Below, one piece after another: positions 1-9,699 of a DNA stretch of 20,846 nt. A program made the translations under genes and the position numbers. The DNA is from Bipalium vagum. Taxonomy: Eukaryota > Platyhelminthes > Tricladida > Geoplanidae. The stretch's first letter is position 1; each line of letters begins with the position of its first letter. Where the stretch lies: positions 1 to 20,846 of the forward strand of contig JBBMKC010245463.1 in NCBI GenBank assembly GCA_037834085.1, read 5' to 3'. The notes beneath the pieces were generated by a model that was not told the DNA's origin, searched no databases, and saw only the letters and a program-made list of their open reading frames with translations.

Positions 1-41
1 TGTATAACCCCCATTTAGTAAAAATTTTTTGGTAAAAAAAA

Positions 42-61
42 GTATAACCCGCGGGTTATAC
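42..61. repeat. Perfect 20-bp palindrome, with a further half-site at 2-10
   Basis: Positions 42-61 read GTATAACCC, GC, GGGTTATAC, which is a perfect inverted repeat. A third copy of the nonamer GTATAACCC lies at 2-10, in direct orientation to the left arm and 40 bp upstream. It sits exactly where the transposase homology of the neighbouring element stops. It may be the head-to-head ends of another small inverted-repeat element, or a junction formed by an insertion and excision. No function is claimed. Confidence 0.7.
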
Positions 62-63
62 AC

Positions 64-545
64 GCGAAAATACGGTATTTCTGAGTAAAATTCTTTAAGA
101 CGTACTTCGTTTGGAATTGCTGGTACGTAAGTCTCATCATCCATGACACAAATAAAATTTCTAGAAGATGGTACTACTTTATTATAAATATACATGCTCC
201 CTTTTCGTGCTCTTAATTATTGATTTTTGATATACTTTGGTAACTTCTTTTTAGTATATGTTTTCATACAGAGTAACTGTTTTATTCTGTGAACACTACC
301 ATAATGAATATCCAAATTTTCACCATCCTTGAGAACCGATTTTGACGGATTATTTATGAATGAGGATCTCAACATCTTTTGGTTTCCTTTGGTATTTGTT
401 GTTCTGGGTCGACCAATTTTCTTTATTAATTCTATACGGTTTTCAAATACAAATCGCTTTAATATGCCTTGAATCGATCTTCTCGGAACATTTTCGGCAA
501 AAATGGTCAATTATCAATTTACAATTTCAATTATTTCCTTGGAAA
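64..545 (-). pseudogene. Tc1/mariner-superfamily transposase remnant (DNA-binding region plus first catalytic Asp)
   Basis: An open stretch at 217-510 encodes a 97-residue piece with a helix-turn-helix and linker typical of this superfamily. It contains VPRRSIQGILKRF, then a GRPRTT AT-hook-like GRPR linker, then a second DNA-binding half ending in KKLPKYIKNQ. After one stop codon the same frame continues through an alpha/beta stretch to CVMDDETYVP at about 123-151. This is the first catalytic Asp block, and it matches the FVLDDETYVP of the element at 8526-9697. The block with the second and third acidic residues is absent from the window. The in-frame stop and the missing C-terminus make it non-functional. 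It probably belongs to the same lineage as the 8.5-9.7 kb copy; the exact DD(x)D/E subgroup cannot be set from this part. Confidence 0.7.
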
Positions 546-730
546 TATTAAATTATTTGGTTGGCTTTATCTTGATAAAAATTAACTCTCATGTCTACCA
601 AAAATTAACATGTTATATGTGAAATTAAAGCTTACTTAATCCTCTCTAGAATACTAAAATTTTCAATCAATAAATTAATAGTTTTAAAAATTATGATTGG
701 TTGAAAATGATTGAAATATGGGCTACTACT

Positions 731-938
731 TTTGAAACACAGTATAGTTACAATCATCACTTGCATAAAAATGTTTACATTGCATGTTGTTCGCCAATAC
801 TATTTGATTAACAACGAAATTAATATAGAACGGCTGCAAATTATTGAGGACAAGTTACATTTTGAGAGATTGAGTAACCTACAGTAAGTTCAAATCACAT
901 GGCTCTTCGTTCGAATAATCTATTAACATTTCCAAATA
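731..938. other. Short AT-rich spacer between two transposon relics
   Basis: This stretch lies between the likely right end of the first relic and the terminal repeat of the Tc1-like fragment. I see no open frame of note, no splice-bounded exon and no repeat structure in it. Confidence 0.5.
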
Positions 939-1322
939 CAGTGCTGTACAAATTAATTTGGACTGGCGAAATTTCACAAACGATTATGATTTATCAAGTT
1001 TAATAAAGCACAAAAATAATATTATTACTACATTTAGCAATGAATGTGTCCACGGCGTGCTGCTTTTACACTTTTGACACAACTTGACATTGAATCAACT
1101 TGCAACATGCTTCTTTGAGTTCATTGTCATAATCCCTTATATGATTAACAGAGTTAATTAGCTTCACCAATGTTCCACAATCATATCATTGTATTTTCTT
1201 TTGATGATTCATAATAAACTTTCTATTGGACTTAAGCCAAGACTATTTCCTGACCAGGAAATCATATGTATTTTTCTTTGTTCCGCGAACATTTTTGCTC
1301 TGCAAGCAATAGGACGTGATGC
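939..1322 (-). mobile_element. Tc1-like element fragment: 3' end with its terminal inverted repeat
   Basis: A TA dinucleotide at 937-938 is followed by CAGTGCTGTACAAATTAATT and then TGGACTGGCG. This is the form of a Tc1-family terminal inverted repeat (CAGTG...CAAA...TTTGGAC). Inside it the minus strand encodes the last part of a Tc1-type transposase. The fragment ends abruptly near 1322, and the opposite terminal repeat was not found. It is a truncated, immobile copy. Confidence 0.65.
1038..1322 (-). pseudogene. Tc1-like transposase, C-terminal remnant
   Basis: Read on the minus strand, the remnant runs PIACRAKMFAEQRKIHMIS, then WSGNSLGLSPIESLL (about 1212-1256), and ends with SVKAARRGHIHC (about 1038-1075). 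These match the Tc1 signatures (D)NAPCHxAK, DWPGNSPDLNPIENLW and the terminal KAxGGHTxY. The glutamate of PIES corresponds to the third catalytic residue of the DD34E triad. A stop codon follows SLL and at least one frame change lies before the C-terminal block. Everything upstream of the second catalytic block is gone. Confidence 0.65.
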
Positions 1323-4159
1323 TTATAATACTTATATAGTAATGGGTTAAAATACAAACTTAATTAGATAAATGGGTTACATTAAAAACATGAGAGACAA
1401 GAATGGGTTGGAAAGCAATATGGCTTCAATTATTAACTTCCTTTAAAGATTCCTAATCATCTGTTATATATAGGAAAAATCATTCACAACTAATAGTTGA
1501 AAAAAATCGATAGAACATTGGGTTTCAAACAATTTGTTTTAACCGGAGTTCATCGAACTATTATTAACATTATTATTTAATTTATTTTTGTTGTCTTTTT
1601 CTATTTTATCATTTTTTATACAAAAAGCAGCAAAAAATAAAATAAAAAACGAACGGGAATTTATAATTATCGTGACATATTTCATATTTAAAAATGGTAG
1701 AATCTCCATATTACTCGAAAACTTTGTTACCAGTAATAATAATATATTTTTTACAACCGCTACTTTTAAAATGTTCTTCATTATCTTGTTTGTGGTCCAG
1801 AGATTCGAAACAGTCTGAAACAAGATTTAATCGCTACTTAAAATGAGATTATTGCGTTACAAGGGAATAAAATTTTCCAAAACTCTTTTCTTTTGCTAAA
1901 TATTATTTTAATTTAACTTAAATAAAAATCTGTAACAATTTTTAATTGTTTCGTATTGATATTATTTTAACAAATAATTTTTGGTTGGGTCTGTTCCATT
2001 AATTACACAAAATCGTTATCTACATTTTCGAGAAGAAAAGGATTGCGGATTCTCTTAATTGCCAAGACAAAATTAAAGTACTTTGAGTCTCAATGACTTT
2101 GTGTTGAAAAATTCCTAAGGAATCCTTTCATACTGGAATTGATTGTCGATAAATAATTGTTTTAATTATCAAATATTTGTCTGGAATTTAATAAATTAGT
2201 GAAACAAATTTTGTAAGGGATTATTAATATTATTCACCAAGTTCGATTTTGTATTTCAGAGCAGATGTTCAACTGAATTAATTCTATTGCTAGATGTACT
2301 TGTTAATTATTCTTTCTTTTATAATCATAAAACATTATAATTTTAAAGGAAACAGCAAGAATTTTTTTCCCAATTTATTTAAATTTCATATAATTTGTGG
2401 ACACTTTCCAAATATACCTTTTCTTTTCTTAACATTCTAAGCTTCACTTTTCGATTGGTTCGCTTATTTTGAAGTGCTTCTCAACAAGAGCATGTGAAAT
2501 AGATTGGAATCGGTAGAAATCTGATAAAACCAAATCTAATGAAGCCTACTGAGTGAATACCTCCCAAACAAAAATATGTTTAAGGTATTTTTTAAGTGTG
2601 AAACGCAAAGTCTTTGTGAAGTAAAATTAATTTAACTTGATTTTTGGCTTCTGAACTATCAAATATTGGTACAACTTTATTTATTACACTTCTCTGGTAT
2701 CTTAATTGATGGGTTCATTTCATTTTATAAGCTCGTATTATAATATATATTTTCTTATCTGAAGTAGAAGCTGCGCATTGCTTTCTTTAAAAACTAATTT
2801 GACCACGTAAAGTTTTTTTCAACGTTGACCATTAAATTAATCAACCATTTTTTCATTGTGATTCTTAAAAGAAGTTCACTTTTTATTTTCACTTAAAAAT
2901 TGATGTAGACAAGATTTATTTCCGAACTGTTAAATTAATTTTTTTTGTACACTTTCCAGTTTTTGCTTTGCATTGCGTTTTATTCATTTTCTTTTATTAA
3001 AATCTTATATATTGCTTGCTAAGCAACGTTTACAAATGTGATAACTTTTTTGAGGTTAGTAGGTTTTTTTTTCCAATCCACAGTGAAAACTGAACTTAAA
3101 TACTCTTTTCCATCAAAAAAGTCACCCATGGAGCATTCAATCTAATAAAGATGTTGCATGGCTACTATAAACATCATTTGTGTATGGAAAATTTATGCAC
3201 CATTCTTAATTATATAAAATAATGAATAAAATTTTTAATAATTTCACTTTTTGAAATTATTCTTTATATTGTAATGAACATTTGAAAAAATTAACTTGAG
3301 ACCGTGAAATCAGTAATATCTCAACTTATAGGTAAATAAATCGATTTATAAATAACCGATAAACCTATTACTTTCTCAGTATGATCTTTGATCAATATAT
3401 TTTTCTTAATCGTTTTTAATACACTAATTTGACAAGTTTTTATGATCTTTTTTTAGAAATTTTAATATATATATTTTTAGAATATATTTTATATAAGCCT
3501 AGAGAATCTCATCCCCTCAACATTAGTTGTTTTAATATTCAACAATCCGTTTTGAAATGATTACACTTAAAACCAAAATTTTAATTGATCGACAAAATAC
3601 TTAACTTCGCAAATAATCACAATCACAGTCAATAGAATCTATTCCTCTTGCAAAGACTAATAAATTAATATGGTAACATTACAAACTGTTTTACAAAGTA
3701 ACTTCCAGACTGTTTTATTAACAAATAAATGGATTGTAATAATAACAAAATGTGTTCAATTAACTTCTTCTATATTGACTAGAGAAAAAAATGTTTGTTG
3801 AAATATTCTCCCAACATCTCATCATCAGATTATTATTTATTCCGATATCTTCAAAATCATTTGAATGGAAAAAATTGAAAATCAAAAAATCATTCGAACA
3901 GAAATGCCCACATTTTCTGAATCAACAAGATACCAATTTTATATTATAGACATCAAAGCTTTAGCACAGAGATGGTCTCAAGTTGATCAGTCTTTTAGAG
4001 AATATAGTATTGTCATAAAATTGATTTAAATATAAAATTAAAAAGATTTACTTTTTCCTTGACCTAATAATTAATAAACTTTAAGTAATGGTTCAGTTAT
4101 TATTATTTCAACGATTTTTTCACATGTCCTAACATTATAATGATGGATGATAATTTCAG
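1323..4159. other. Long AT-rich non-coding stretch
   Basis: No conserved coding segment, RNA gene or complete transposon was recognised on either strand. The open frames at 1539-1823 (minus) and 1588-1818 (plus) are low-complexity, rich in Lys, Asn, Ile and Phe, and overlap each other, as expected by chance in AT-rich DNA. A perfect 14-bp palindrome (ATAAATCGATTTAT, 3336-3349) is the only small structure I noted. Confidence 0.5.
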
Positions 4160-4264
4160 TTGAAAGCCATCTGTCGGAACTCGAAGGCGGTGATTATCTC
4201 AAGTCAGCCGATGTTATCAATTCTACTAATCAAACTCTGCGATCAGTTCTCAACAGATACCAAA
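4160..4264 (+). CDS. Candidate internal exon of an unidentified host gene
   Basis: An AATTTCAG acceptor-like site ends at 4159. A 105-bp stretch then follows that is visibly richer in G and C than its surroundings, and AAA|GTAATT at 4264/4265 could be a donor. In the open frame it reads ESHLSELEGGDYLKSADV followed by INSTNQTLRSVLNRYQ, a charged, amphipathic, helix-forming sequence. The last part resembles the third helix of GAT domains (TOM1/GGA family, pattern NDxLxxVLxRY). That match is from memory and short. The frame stays open past the donor to a TAG at 4324, so it could also be a small ORF or an old retrocopy. The protein family is not established. Confidence 0.3.
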
Positions 4265-5065
4265 GTAATTTGACAATGGTTACTTCTTTTGTTGGGAAAC
4301 CCCACTCAGATTTTTTGTATGATTAGTCTTATAGAATCAATTCAAATATTAAAAACCTTGGTGCCTTAGGCATATTATTGATTTTTGTAATTAAAATATA
4401 TATTTGTGTTTTATACACATTGATTTATTTTATTCAAGATATTTGTAAGACTAAAACATAATTTCAACATTGAGTTGTTTTTTTAAGATTTTTGTAAAAG
4501 TTTCTAAAAAAGTCTTTTTTCTTTTTCTCTTTTTGTTTAGTGAGTTCAATAAATATAATAATTTAAGAAAAGAACAAAAAATCATTTTCTTTAGAAGCTT
4601 AAGATTAACCTTGTGATTAATAATACATTAAATTGGAAGTTCCCGATTAAAATATATTGTAAAATTTGACAAAATACCATAGATTTTCAACAAGGTCATT
4701 GCATAATCAAACAGCTTTATAATAAAATGTTTGGAGAATAAATTTTTTAATTTTAAATCTCCATAAATTAAAGAGATTCTAAAAACCATTCTAAAAGTTG
4801 TCGACAGAGAACTGATTTAAAGACATAACAGTTAGCGGCTGAGTACTGAACAGGTCATAATTTTCAGGAAATCGTTATGTTACGATTTTCTAAATTTACT
4901 TAATTTTCAAAATATCTCTTTCAAGGTAAAAAATTAAAAATCCTTCAAATATGATGTAGCCTCATCATAGATACCTTAGGAAATATTAAAATAAAAATAG
5001 ATTAAATAAAAATATGCTCCATATACACAAGTACGTTAAATTAAGAATTTTAGTTGGTTAATTTA
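4265..5065. other. AT-rich non-coding stretch
   Basis: Nothing gene-like or repeat-like was recognised between the exon-like island and the mariner terminal repeat. Poly-T and poly-A tracts are frequent (for example around 4480-4560). Confidence 0.5.
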
Positions 5066-5820
5066 CGTGGTGTACCCAATAAGTAGTGAGACTAATGTAG
5101 AAAGGTTAATGTAAATTAAAAAATATTATAATTATATAAAGTGCAATATATTATAGGTAAATGTAAGATATTTGTTTTAATATATTGTTTTATGTTTATC
5201 ATGTAAATCGCATTTTTAAAAATATCTTTATAAAATGTGCAAAATCGGAGCGTCATTCGTTTCTTCTATTTGAAGAAAAAAGTCGAGAAATTCAAAAGGA
5301 ATTAGATGATGTTTATGGTGAAAAAAGTCCTTTATGGGCTACAACAAACGATGGTACAATGAATTTAAAGCTTAAAGAACTTCTGTGGTGGATTTTAGAA
5401 AAATCAGGAAGGTCATGTGAAATCAGCAAAAAAATAACGGAAAACGTACATGAAATTATACAAAATGAAAGAAGAATTACAACAGGAGAGCTCACTGTTA
5501 ATGTTAGCAAAGTTACTATTCAGTCATTATTGGCAAGTAGTGGCTTCAGAAAGTTGTTCTCACGATCTATGCCAAGTCTTCTAACTGCTGATATGCAAGC
5601 TCACGGTTTGGAGGGCTGCCAAGAGAATCTGGAAACTTTACAACGTGTTGGGAACCATATGCTAGATAACATCATCATAATGGATGAGACACCTCTATCT
5701 CTCTATATTCCGGAGTCTAGAAGGGAATTAAAAATGGAAACTTCCAGTAGAGACCAGTTCAAGATAGATGAAGATATCACACAAAAAAGATTTAATGCTC
5801 TCGATTTTTTGGATTGCTAA
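5066..5820 (+). mobile_element. Truncated mariner-type element with left terminal repeat
   Basis: A TA at 5064-5065 is followed by CGTGGTGTACCCAATAAGTA, which has the layout of a mariner terminal inverted repeat (GGTGTACC..ATAAGTA). It lies 119 bp upstream of the open frame at 5185. The matching right-hand repeat was not found after 5820, and the transposase stops before its second catalytic block. The element therefore appears cut at its 3' side. Confidence 0.65.
5185..5820 (+). pseudogene. Mariner-type transposase, N-terminal two thirds (about 211 residues)
   Basis: Residues about 20-75 hold the paired helix-turn-helix: RHSFLLFEEKSREIQKELDD and VYGEKSP, the usual (x)EIhkEL..VYGe.sPsyaTv arrangement. 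SGRSCEISKKITENVHEII then corresponds to the SGRP linker and second DNA-binding half. GFRKLFSRSMPSLLTADMQ matches the conserved RKvcsRwvPrlLT segment. The first catalytic Asp lies in IIIMDETPLSLYIPESRRE (Asp167), the analogue of VTGDETWIyhYdPESKrQ. The frame ends at FNALDFLDC, where relatives continue with an FWD.(r/k)G block, so the second and third catalytic residues are absent. Typical mariner transposases are about 345 residues. The unbroken 636-bp frame suggests this copy decayed relatively recently. The first ATG may be upstream of the true start, because homology begins near residue 19. Confidence 0.75.
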
Positions 5821-6171
5821 ATAAAGAAATTATCGGTATTCACTCAATAAATAAACTTTAACTACAGTAACTACTGAAGGACTAATAACATTGGCAAAAC
5901 ATGAACAAAAAACAAAAAATGATTTTAAAAATCAAAAATTAAAAATAATAAAAAATAATATTTACAAAAGGACAATTAATAGACTGAATTAAATTTGAAA
6001 GAAAATGAATTGATGATGGTTTGAAATCAAAAGAATAATTTTGTAAATAATGAAGTTCAACACTATGTTAATGACTTGGATATACATTATTAACCGACTC
6101 ATTTCCTGGCTTCAAACTTATTAGTTATGTTCTTATATCAACCAACCTTTAAAAAGCATACCTAAGCACAG
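5821..6171. other. AT-rich spacer
   Basis: A run of A-rich sequence (5900-5970) and no conserved coding signal. The expected right half of the mariner element is not here. Confidence 0.45.
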
Positions 6172-6256
6172 TAGAGCTTCGACCCCGATATCCCATCGAT
6201 ATATAAGTCCGACAGACTCACTAACTTCAACAGACTGGATAATGAATTCGGGATTG
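6172..6256 (+). other. Second exon-like, GC-richer island (unidentified)
   Basis: An acceptor-like AGCACAG ends at 6171, and a donor-like GGGATTG|GTAAAA lies at 6256/6257. Together they bound 85 bp of noticeably higher GC than the flanks. Two frames are open for most of the length: one reads RASTPISHRYISPTD and the other FDPDIPSIYKSDRLTN. Neither matches a family I know. Its phase does not combine with the island at 4160-4264 into a long open frame; the joined frame would stop after a dozen codons. The two may be unrelated, or this may be the last piece of a gene. Low confidence. Confidence 0.2.
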
Positions 6257-7232
6257 GTAAAAAATATTCAAGGAAAAATATTTTTAGGTTACAATCGCTT
6301 AGAGTCAGAATGAATCTATTATCTATTTTGATAAATGATCACCAAATGAATTTTAAAGAAAAATATTCGTTGTGAAATTATTGACTCACATTTCTTAATT
6401 GATAGGTCTTTAACACAATACCTCTAGTGTCAGTAAATTATTTCTAAAAGTTTTTTTTAACAATCTGCTCTTAAATTAAATGATTATTAAATTATTTAAA
6501 AGGTCTGTAGCACTTTAAGGAATTTTTTTTACCATAACCTCTCTCGAGACAACCTGTTGAGATCATCAAATTATGAACATTTAATGAAGACGATGATTAG
6601 GCAAAGAAAGATTTAAATCTATACTATCAATAATTCAAAGTTACTGTGATGCCGATAGACTATAAGTATTGAATATATAAGTAAGAATATATGAAGAAAA
6701 TCGTTACTTAATTTAATAATATTACTTATATTAAAATTTATTATATCGTGCCAATATTTATACTTAATATTTATAAGTAGATAACAATTTATATTATATT
6801 TATTGATAACGTGTACTTATTAATATTTATACTTTATTTGTTACTTCTCAAACATTTTTATGCCTCACTTTTTGAAAAAGAAATTTCTTATCACCACCTT
6901 AAAATCTTTTTTATCAATAAACAAATAATAGACACATTGAAACTTAACAATACTGTCACCTTTACGTCGAATGTTATTGAATTTCATTATTTAACATGAA
7001 AATAAATGGAAAAAAAATAAAATCATTTTTATTACACATAAAAATTGAAATTTCTAGTCAATAGTGTGATGGATGCACCTGATGAAGACATTATTTTACT
7101 AATATCTGGTTTCATGTTTGTCAAATATAATCGTTCAACTATTTGCAATTTATTCCTTTGTTGTGTTAAAAATTCATAACTGCACTAAATATTATAGTAT
7201 TTAATGAATTTCATTTTATTTTATTGACTGCT
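6257..7232. other. AT-rich non-coding stretch
   Basis: No conserved coding region was recognised. Around 6740-6850 the phrase AATATTTATACTT recurs, partly as inverted copies, in a very AT-rich tract. The open frame at 6811-6999 is low-complexity and probably accidental. Confidence 0.45.
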
Positions 7233-8030
7233 TATATGACATACTGCCATAATTTGTTCAGACATTCACTCATTTTAAGAACATAAACGTTGACGGTGTG
7301 TAATGAATAGCATATACATTTGGTAAATGCTCTTTTATATGTGCCACAAAGCCTCGATAACTTCCTAACATTGATGGAACACGGTTGCTGGCAGTTGAAA
7401 GAATATTGCTTAGAGAAATATCATTTTCTATGAAATATATTTGTAATTCGTAAATATCGAATCACATTTAGTATTAGTAACCAAATGCTTTGCAAATAAT
7501 AATTCTTAATTATTTTTTCTTCTCTTATGAATTGTACATATGCTAAAAGACGTGATTCATTTTCTGGTAAAGTCGATTCATCAAACTGAATAGAAAATCG
7601 AGAAGTTTTCAAATACTTACACAAATTAATTTTTTACATTTTGAACCTTTCATCTATTCTTCTTTTGATTCCACTGTTGCTTAAAGGAATTATTTTGAAA
7701 ATATCGAAAATTAGCTTGTTCATCACAGTATCTATGGTTTTAATAATTGGTATAATTAATTTCTCGCCAATTCTGTGAGGCTTTCCAGATTTAGCAATCA
7801 ACATTGAAATGTTGTAAGAAGCACGTAATCCGTGTTTCATCTTGAGAAGGTAATGCTGAAAATAAATTAGATAATGTTGGCCTTTTAATATTTTTTCTTT
7901 CAGATTTTGAAAGAATAATATATTTTTAATCGGGATGTACTTTGATTAAATAATCTTTTAGTTGCAACAGCTTCCTGGCTTCATTTGATAAGGTCTTTGG
8001 CAAATGACACACTGAGGTATTTTTATTTGT
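7233..8030 (-). pseudogene. hAT-superfamily transposase remnant of the ZBED/FAM200 type
   Basis: Read on the minus strand, blocks appear in the family's order. First comes a BED zinc-finger half, QIKIPQCVICQ (Cys pair at about 8000-8011), followed by LSNEARKLLQLKDYL and VHP, matching the (L)SNEAMKPSKLLRHLxTKHP wording of the family. Next is GLRASYNISMLIAKSGKPHR with IGEKLIIPIIKTI and IIPLSNSGIKRRIDE (7634-7840), matching ASYxVAxxIAKxxKPHTIGExLI and ISLSNDTVxRRIDE. Then come FSIQFDESTLPENESRLLAY (7421-7624), carrying the first catalytic Asp context (QLDESTD), and SLSNILSTASNRVPSMLG with SYRGFVAHIKEHLPNV (about 7290-7410). Several frame changes and stops separate the blocks, and the C-terminal hAT dimerisation region is missing. 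Terminal repeats and an 8-bp target duplication were not found. It is a dead DNA-transposon copy. A domesticated ZBED host gene is unlikely given the breaks. Confidence 0.75.
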
Positions 8031-8525
8031 TGTGTGGAGACTTCCAAAACCTTTAAAGATTTAATAATAACAATGTAACATTTTTGTGATCCGATGGTGA
8101 CAATTACATTATAATATTATACTTAATTAGTTTTATGTTTTATGTTAAAAGAATTTTTCCTCAAGAGTTATATATAATAAAAATGAAATATAAATATATT
8201 ATTATTATCATTATTATTGTTTTCATTATTATTTTATAAAAGTACATACATTAAAACAAAAAAATACATAAAAATATTGCGAAAAATAATATAGTAAGTA
8301 GAACTTACTAAAAATAGATTATATGAGAAAATCATGTACAGAAAAGATATTATTAGTAAGAAACAATTTTAAGTTATTATTTTAAGTAAAAATTAATTAC
8401 TAAATAGAAAACTGTTGATAAAAATTATATAGATAAATTCAGAATATTTGCTGAAAAGACAAAATAATAAAGCCAAAAAACAATTTATGTGTACTAAAAA
8501 TATCAACGACGATCATTTCGAAATA
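8031..8525. other. AT-rich spacer with ATT-type microsatellite
   Basis: Nothing coding was recognised. An imperfect (ATT)n tract lies at about 8195-8237. Confidence 0.5.
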
Positions 8526-9697
8526 CAGGGTGGCGCATATATACATACCGCGCAGTCAAACCTTTACATTTGGTAAACCAGCAAACATAAACATAAGTAA
8601 ACTTTTAGAACGAATAACATTGATTTTCAAGAACATTTTTATACCAAAAATGAAACGAATCTGGACACACATCTCTAAGAAAATTGCAGCTGAGTCTGGA
8701 AAAATGTGATATCTGTGCTTACAAAGTGCCCAAAATTTTTCAATTTGGCGTAACTGTGGCACATTCGGCGGCCCCCTTCCCTGTGTTTGGCCGTCACAAT
8801 GCTACAATAATGCGAAGTTTGCAGATCAGGCCAAATTAAAATTGACCTTTGAACATCCAACTTTTGTAAAAACGGCAAAAGACGCTTTTCAATACATTCT
8901 TTTAGATAAATGTACCATTAGTCACAAACGGCTCTGAAACAGATTCATCTTCTGCCAACGCTTGCCAGATCATAAACCTTTTTCTAAATTTATCGGTTTG
9001 AACTACACGCTCTTCAACTGGTGTCTCCGCTTCATCATCATACAAATAATATTGGTTACCAGGCACTTACGTTGGATCTAGTGGCACATATGTTTCGTCA
9101 TCCAAAACAAAGAAGTAATTCTTGCCACTTGGAAGACTATTCTTGTAAAGCTTAGCTGACCACTTAATTGAACGCTGTATCAAACCTTTATTATACTTAG
9201 GCTTACTCAGCTTCTTTCTTCTACGCTATCCAACCGCTTCTTTCACTATCTGATAGGTACTACGACTCAGGTGCAACTGCTTTAATGACACGTGCTTTGA
9301 CAGTGATCTGTTGTTTTTCGCGTGCTTCAACACTTTTCTTTGGGTTCTGGGAGTGTTTACAACTGGTTTATGACCTGATATTGACTTGTAATCTGTTACT
9401 CCAGTCTTCAGAAAGCGTGATATCACATTCCGGGTTCTTCTCTCTTTAATATTTTTCTGCCGAAAGTGATTAACCGTAGCCAGTTTATTTTGTGAATTTT
9501 CTTGGAAAAAGCAATAATTGCCTTGGTGTTAAATTTGTGTTGCTGTCTTTTCATCTAGAGGGTTATCACTAAATAAATTATTCAATAAAAAGATCAATAT
9601 AATACGATTTCAAAAATTTCTTTGTTTTAGTCACTATGTAGCCTAATCTTTCATAGCAATTTTTAGAAGTGGCGGCATCTATTCATGGGCCACTCTT
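8526..9697 (-). mobile_element. Complete but decayed Tc1/mariner-superfamily element with both terminal repeats (1172 bp)
   Basis: The left end is TA (8524-8525) then CAGGGTGGCGCATATATACA followed by TACCGC. The right end, read inward on the minus strand, is AAGAGTGGCCCATGAATAGA followed by TGCCGC, and is followed on the plus strand by TA at 9698-9699. The two ends match at most positions over about 26 bp (consensus AGRGTGGCSCAT..ATASATRCCGC). With the TA duplication and about 1.2 kb length, this is the classic form of the superfamily. The transposase remnant fills the inside on the minus strand. Several breaks in the gene mean it is not autonomous. Confidence 0.85.
8556..9553 (-). pseudogene. 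Tc1/mariner-superfamily transposase, broken in several places
   Basis: A likely start, MKRQQHKFNTKAIIAFSKK, lies at about 9553. The helix-turn-helix segment follows after a frame change: RTRNVISRFLKTGVTDYKS and SGHKPVVNTPRTQRKVLK (9226-9426). The first catalytic Asp is in FFVLDDETYVPLDPT (about 9085-9115). FRKRFMIWQALAEDESVSEP is the core beta-strand region. The second Asp is in ILIWPDLQTSHY (about 8808-8840). PQLRQIEKFWALCKHRY (about 8720-8762) carries the third acidic residue, Glu. Stops and frame changes occur after EAVG, within PLDPT.VPG, after TNGTF and between the second and third catalytic blocks, so the gene is dead. The wording (LDDETYV, WPDLQTSHY, PQLRxIExFWA) fits the arthropod/flatworm lineages with a catalytic spacing longer than 34. 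I cannot fix the spacing because the break lies inside it. Confidence 0.8.
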
Positions 9698-9699
9698 TA

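Larger units (their letters stand above)
42..730 (-). mobile_element. Decayed Tc1/mariner-superfamily element, left part missing or interrupted
   Basis: The minus strand carries a transposase remnant (see the next entry). On the right, the plus-strand sequence ATATGGGCTACTAC near 717-730 resembles the right terminal repeat of the related complete element at 8526-9697 (GCCCAT core followed by an AT-rich run on the minus strand). The distance from the helix-turn-helix region to that repeat, about 260-270 bp, is the same in both copies. The left side stops resembling transposase after about position 64, where a GTATAACCC palindrome begins, so the element is either cut there or runs off the window through an insertion. 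The family call is firm; the right boundary is moderately supported. Confidence 0.6.

Noticed and set aside
53-60. GGGTTAT considered as a telomere-like repeat
   Set aside because: Only single copies as part of a palindrome; no tandem array of TTAGGG type.
1539-1823. Overlapping 94- and 76-codon frames on opposite strands
   Set aside because: Low-complexity, AT-driven sequence with no conserved motif.
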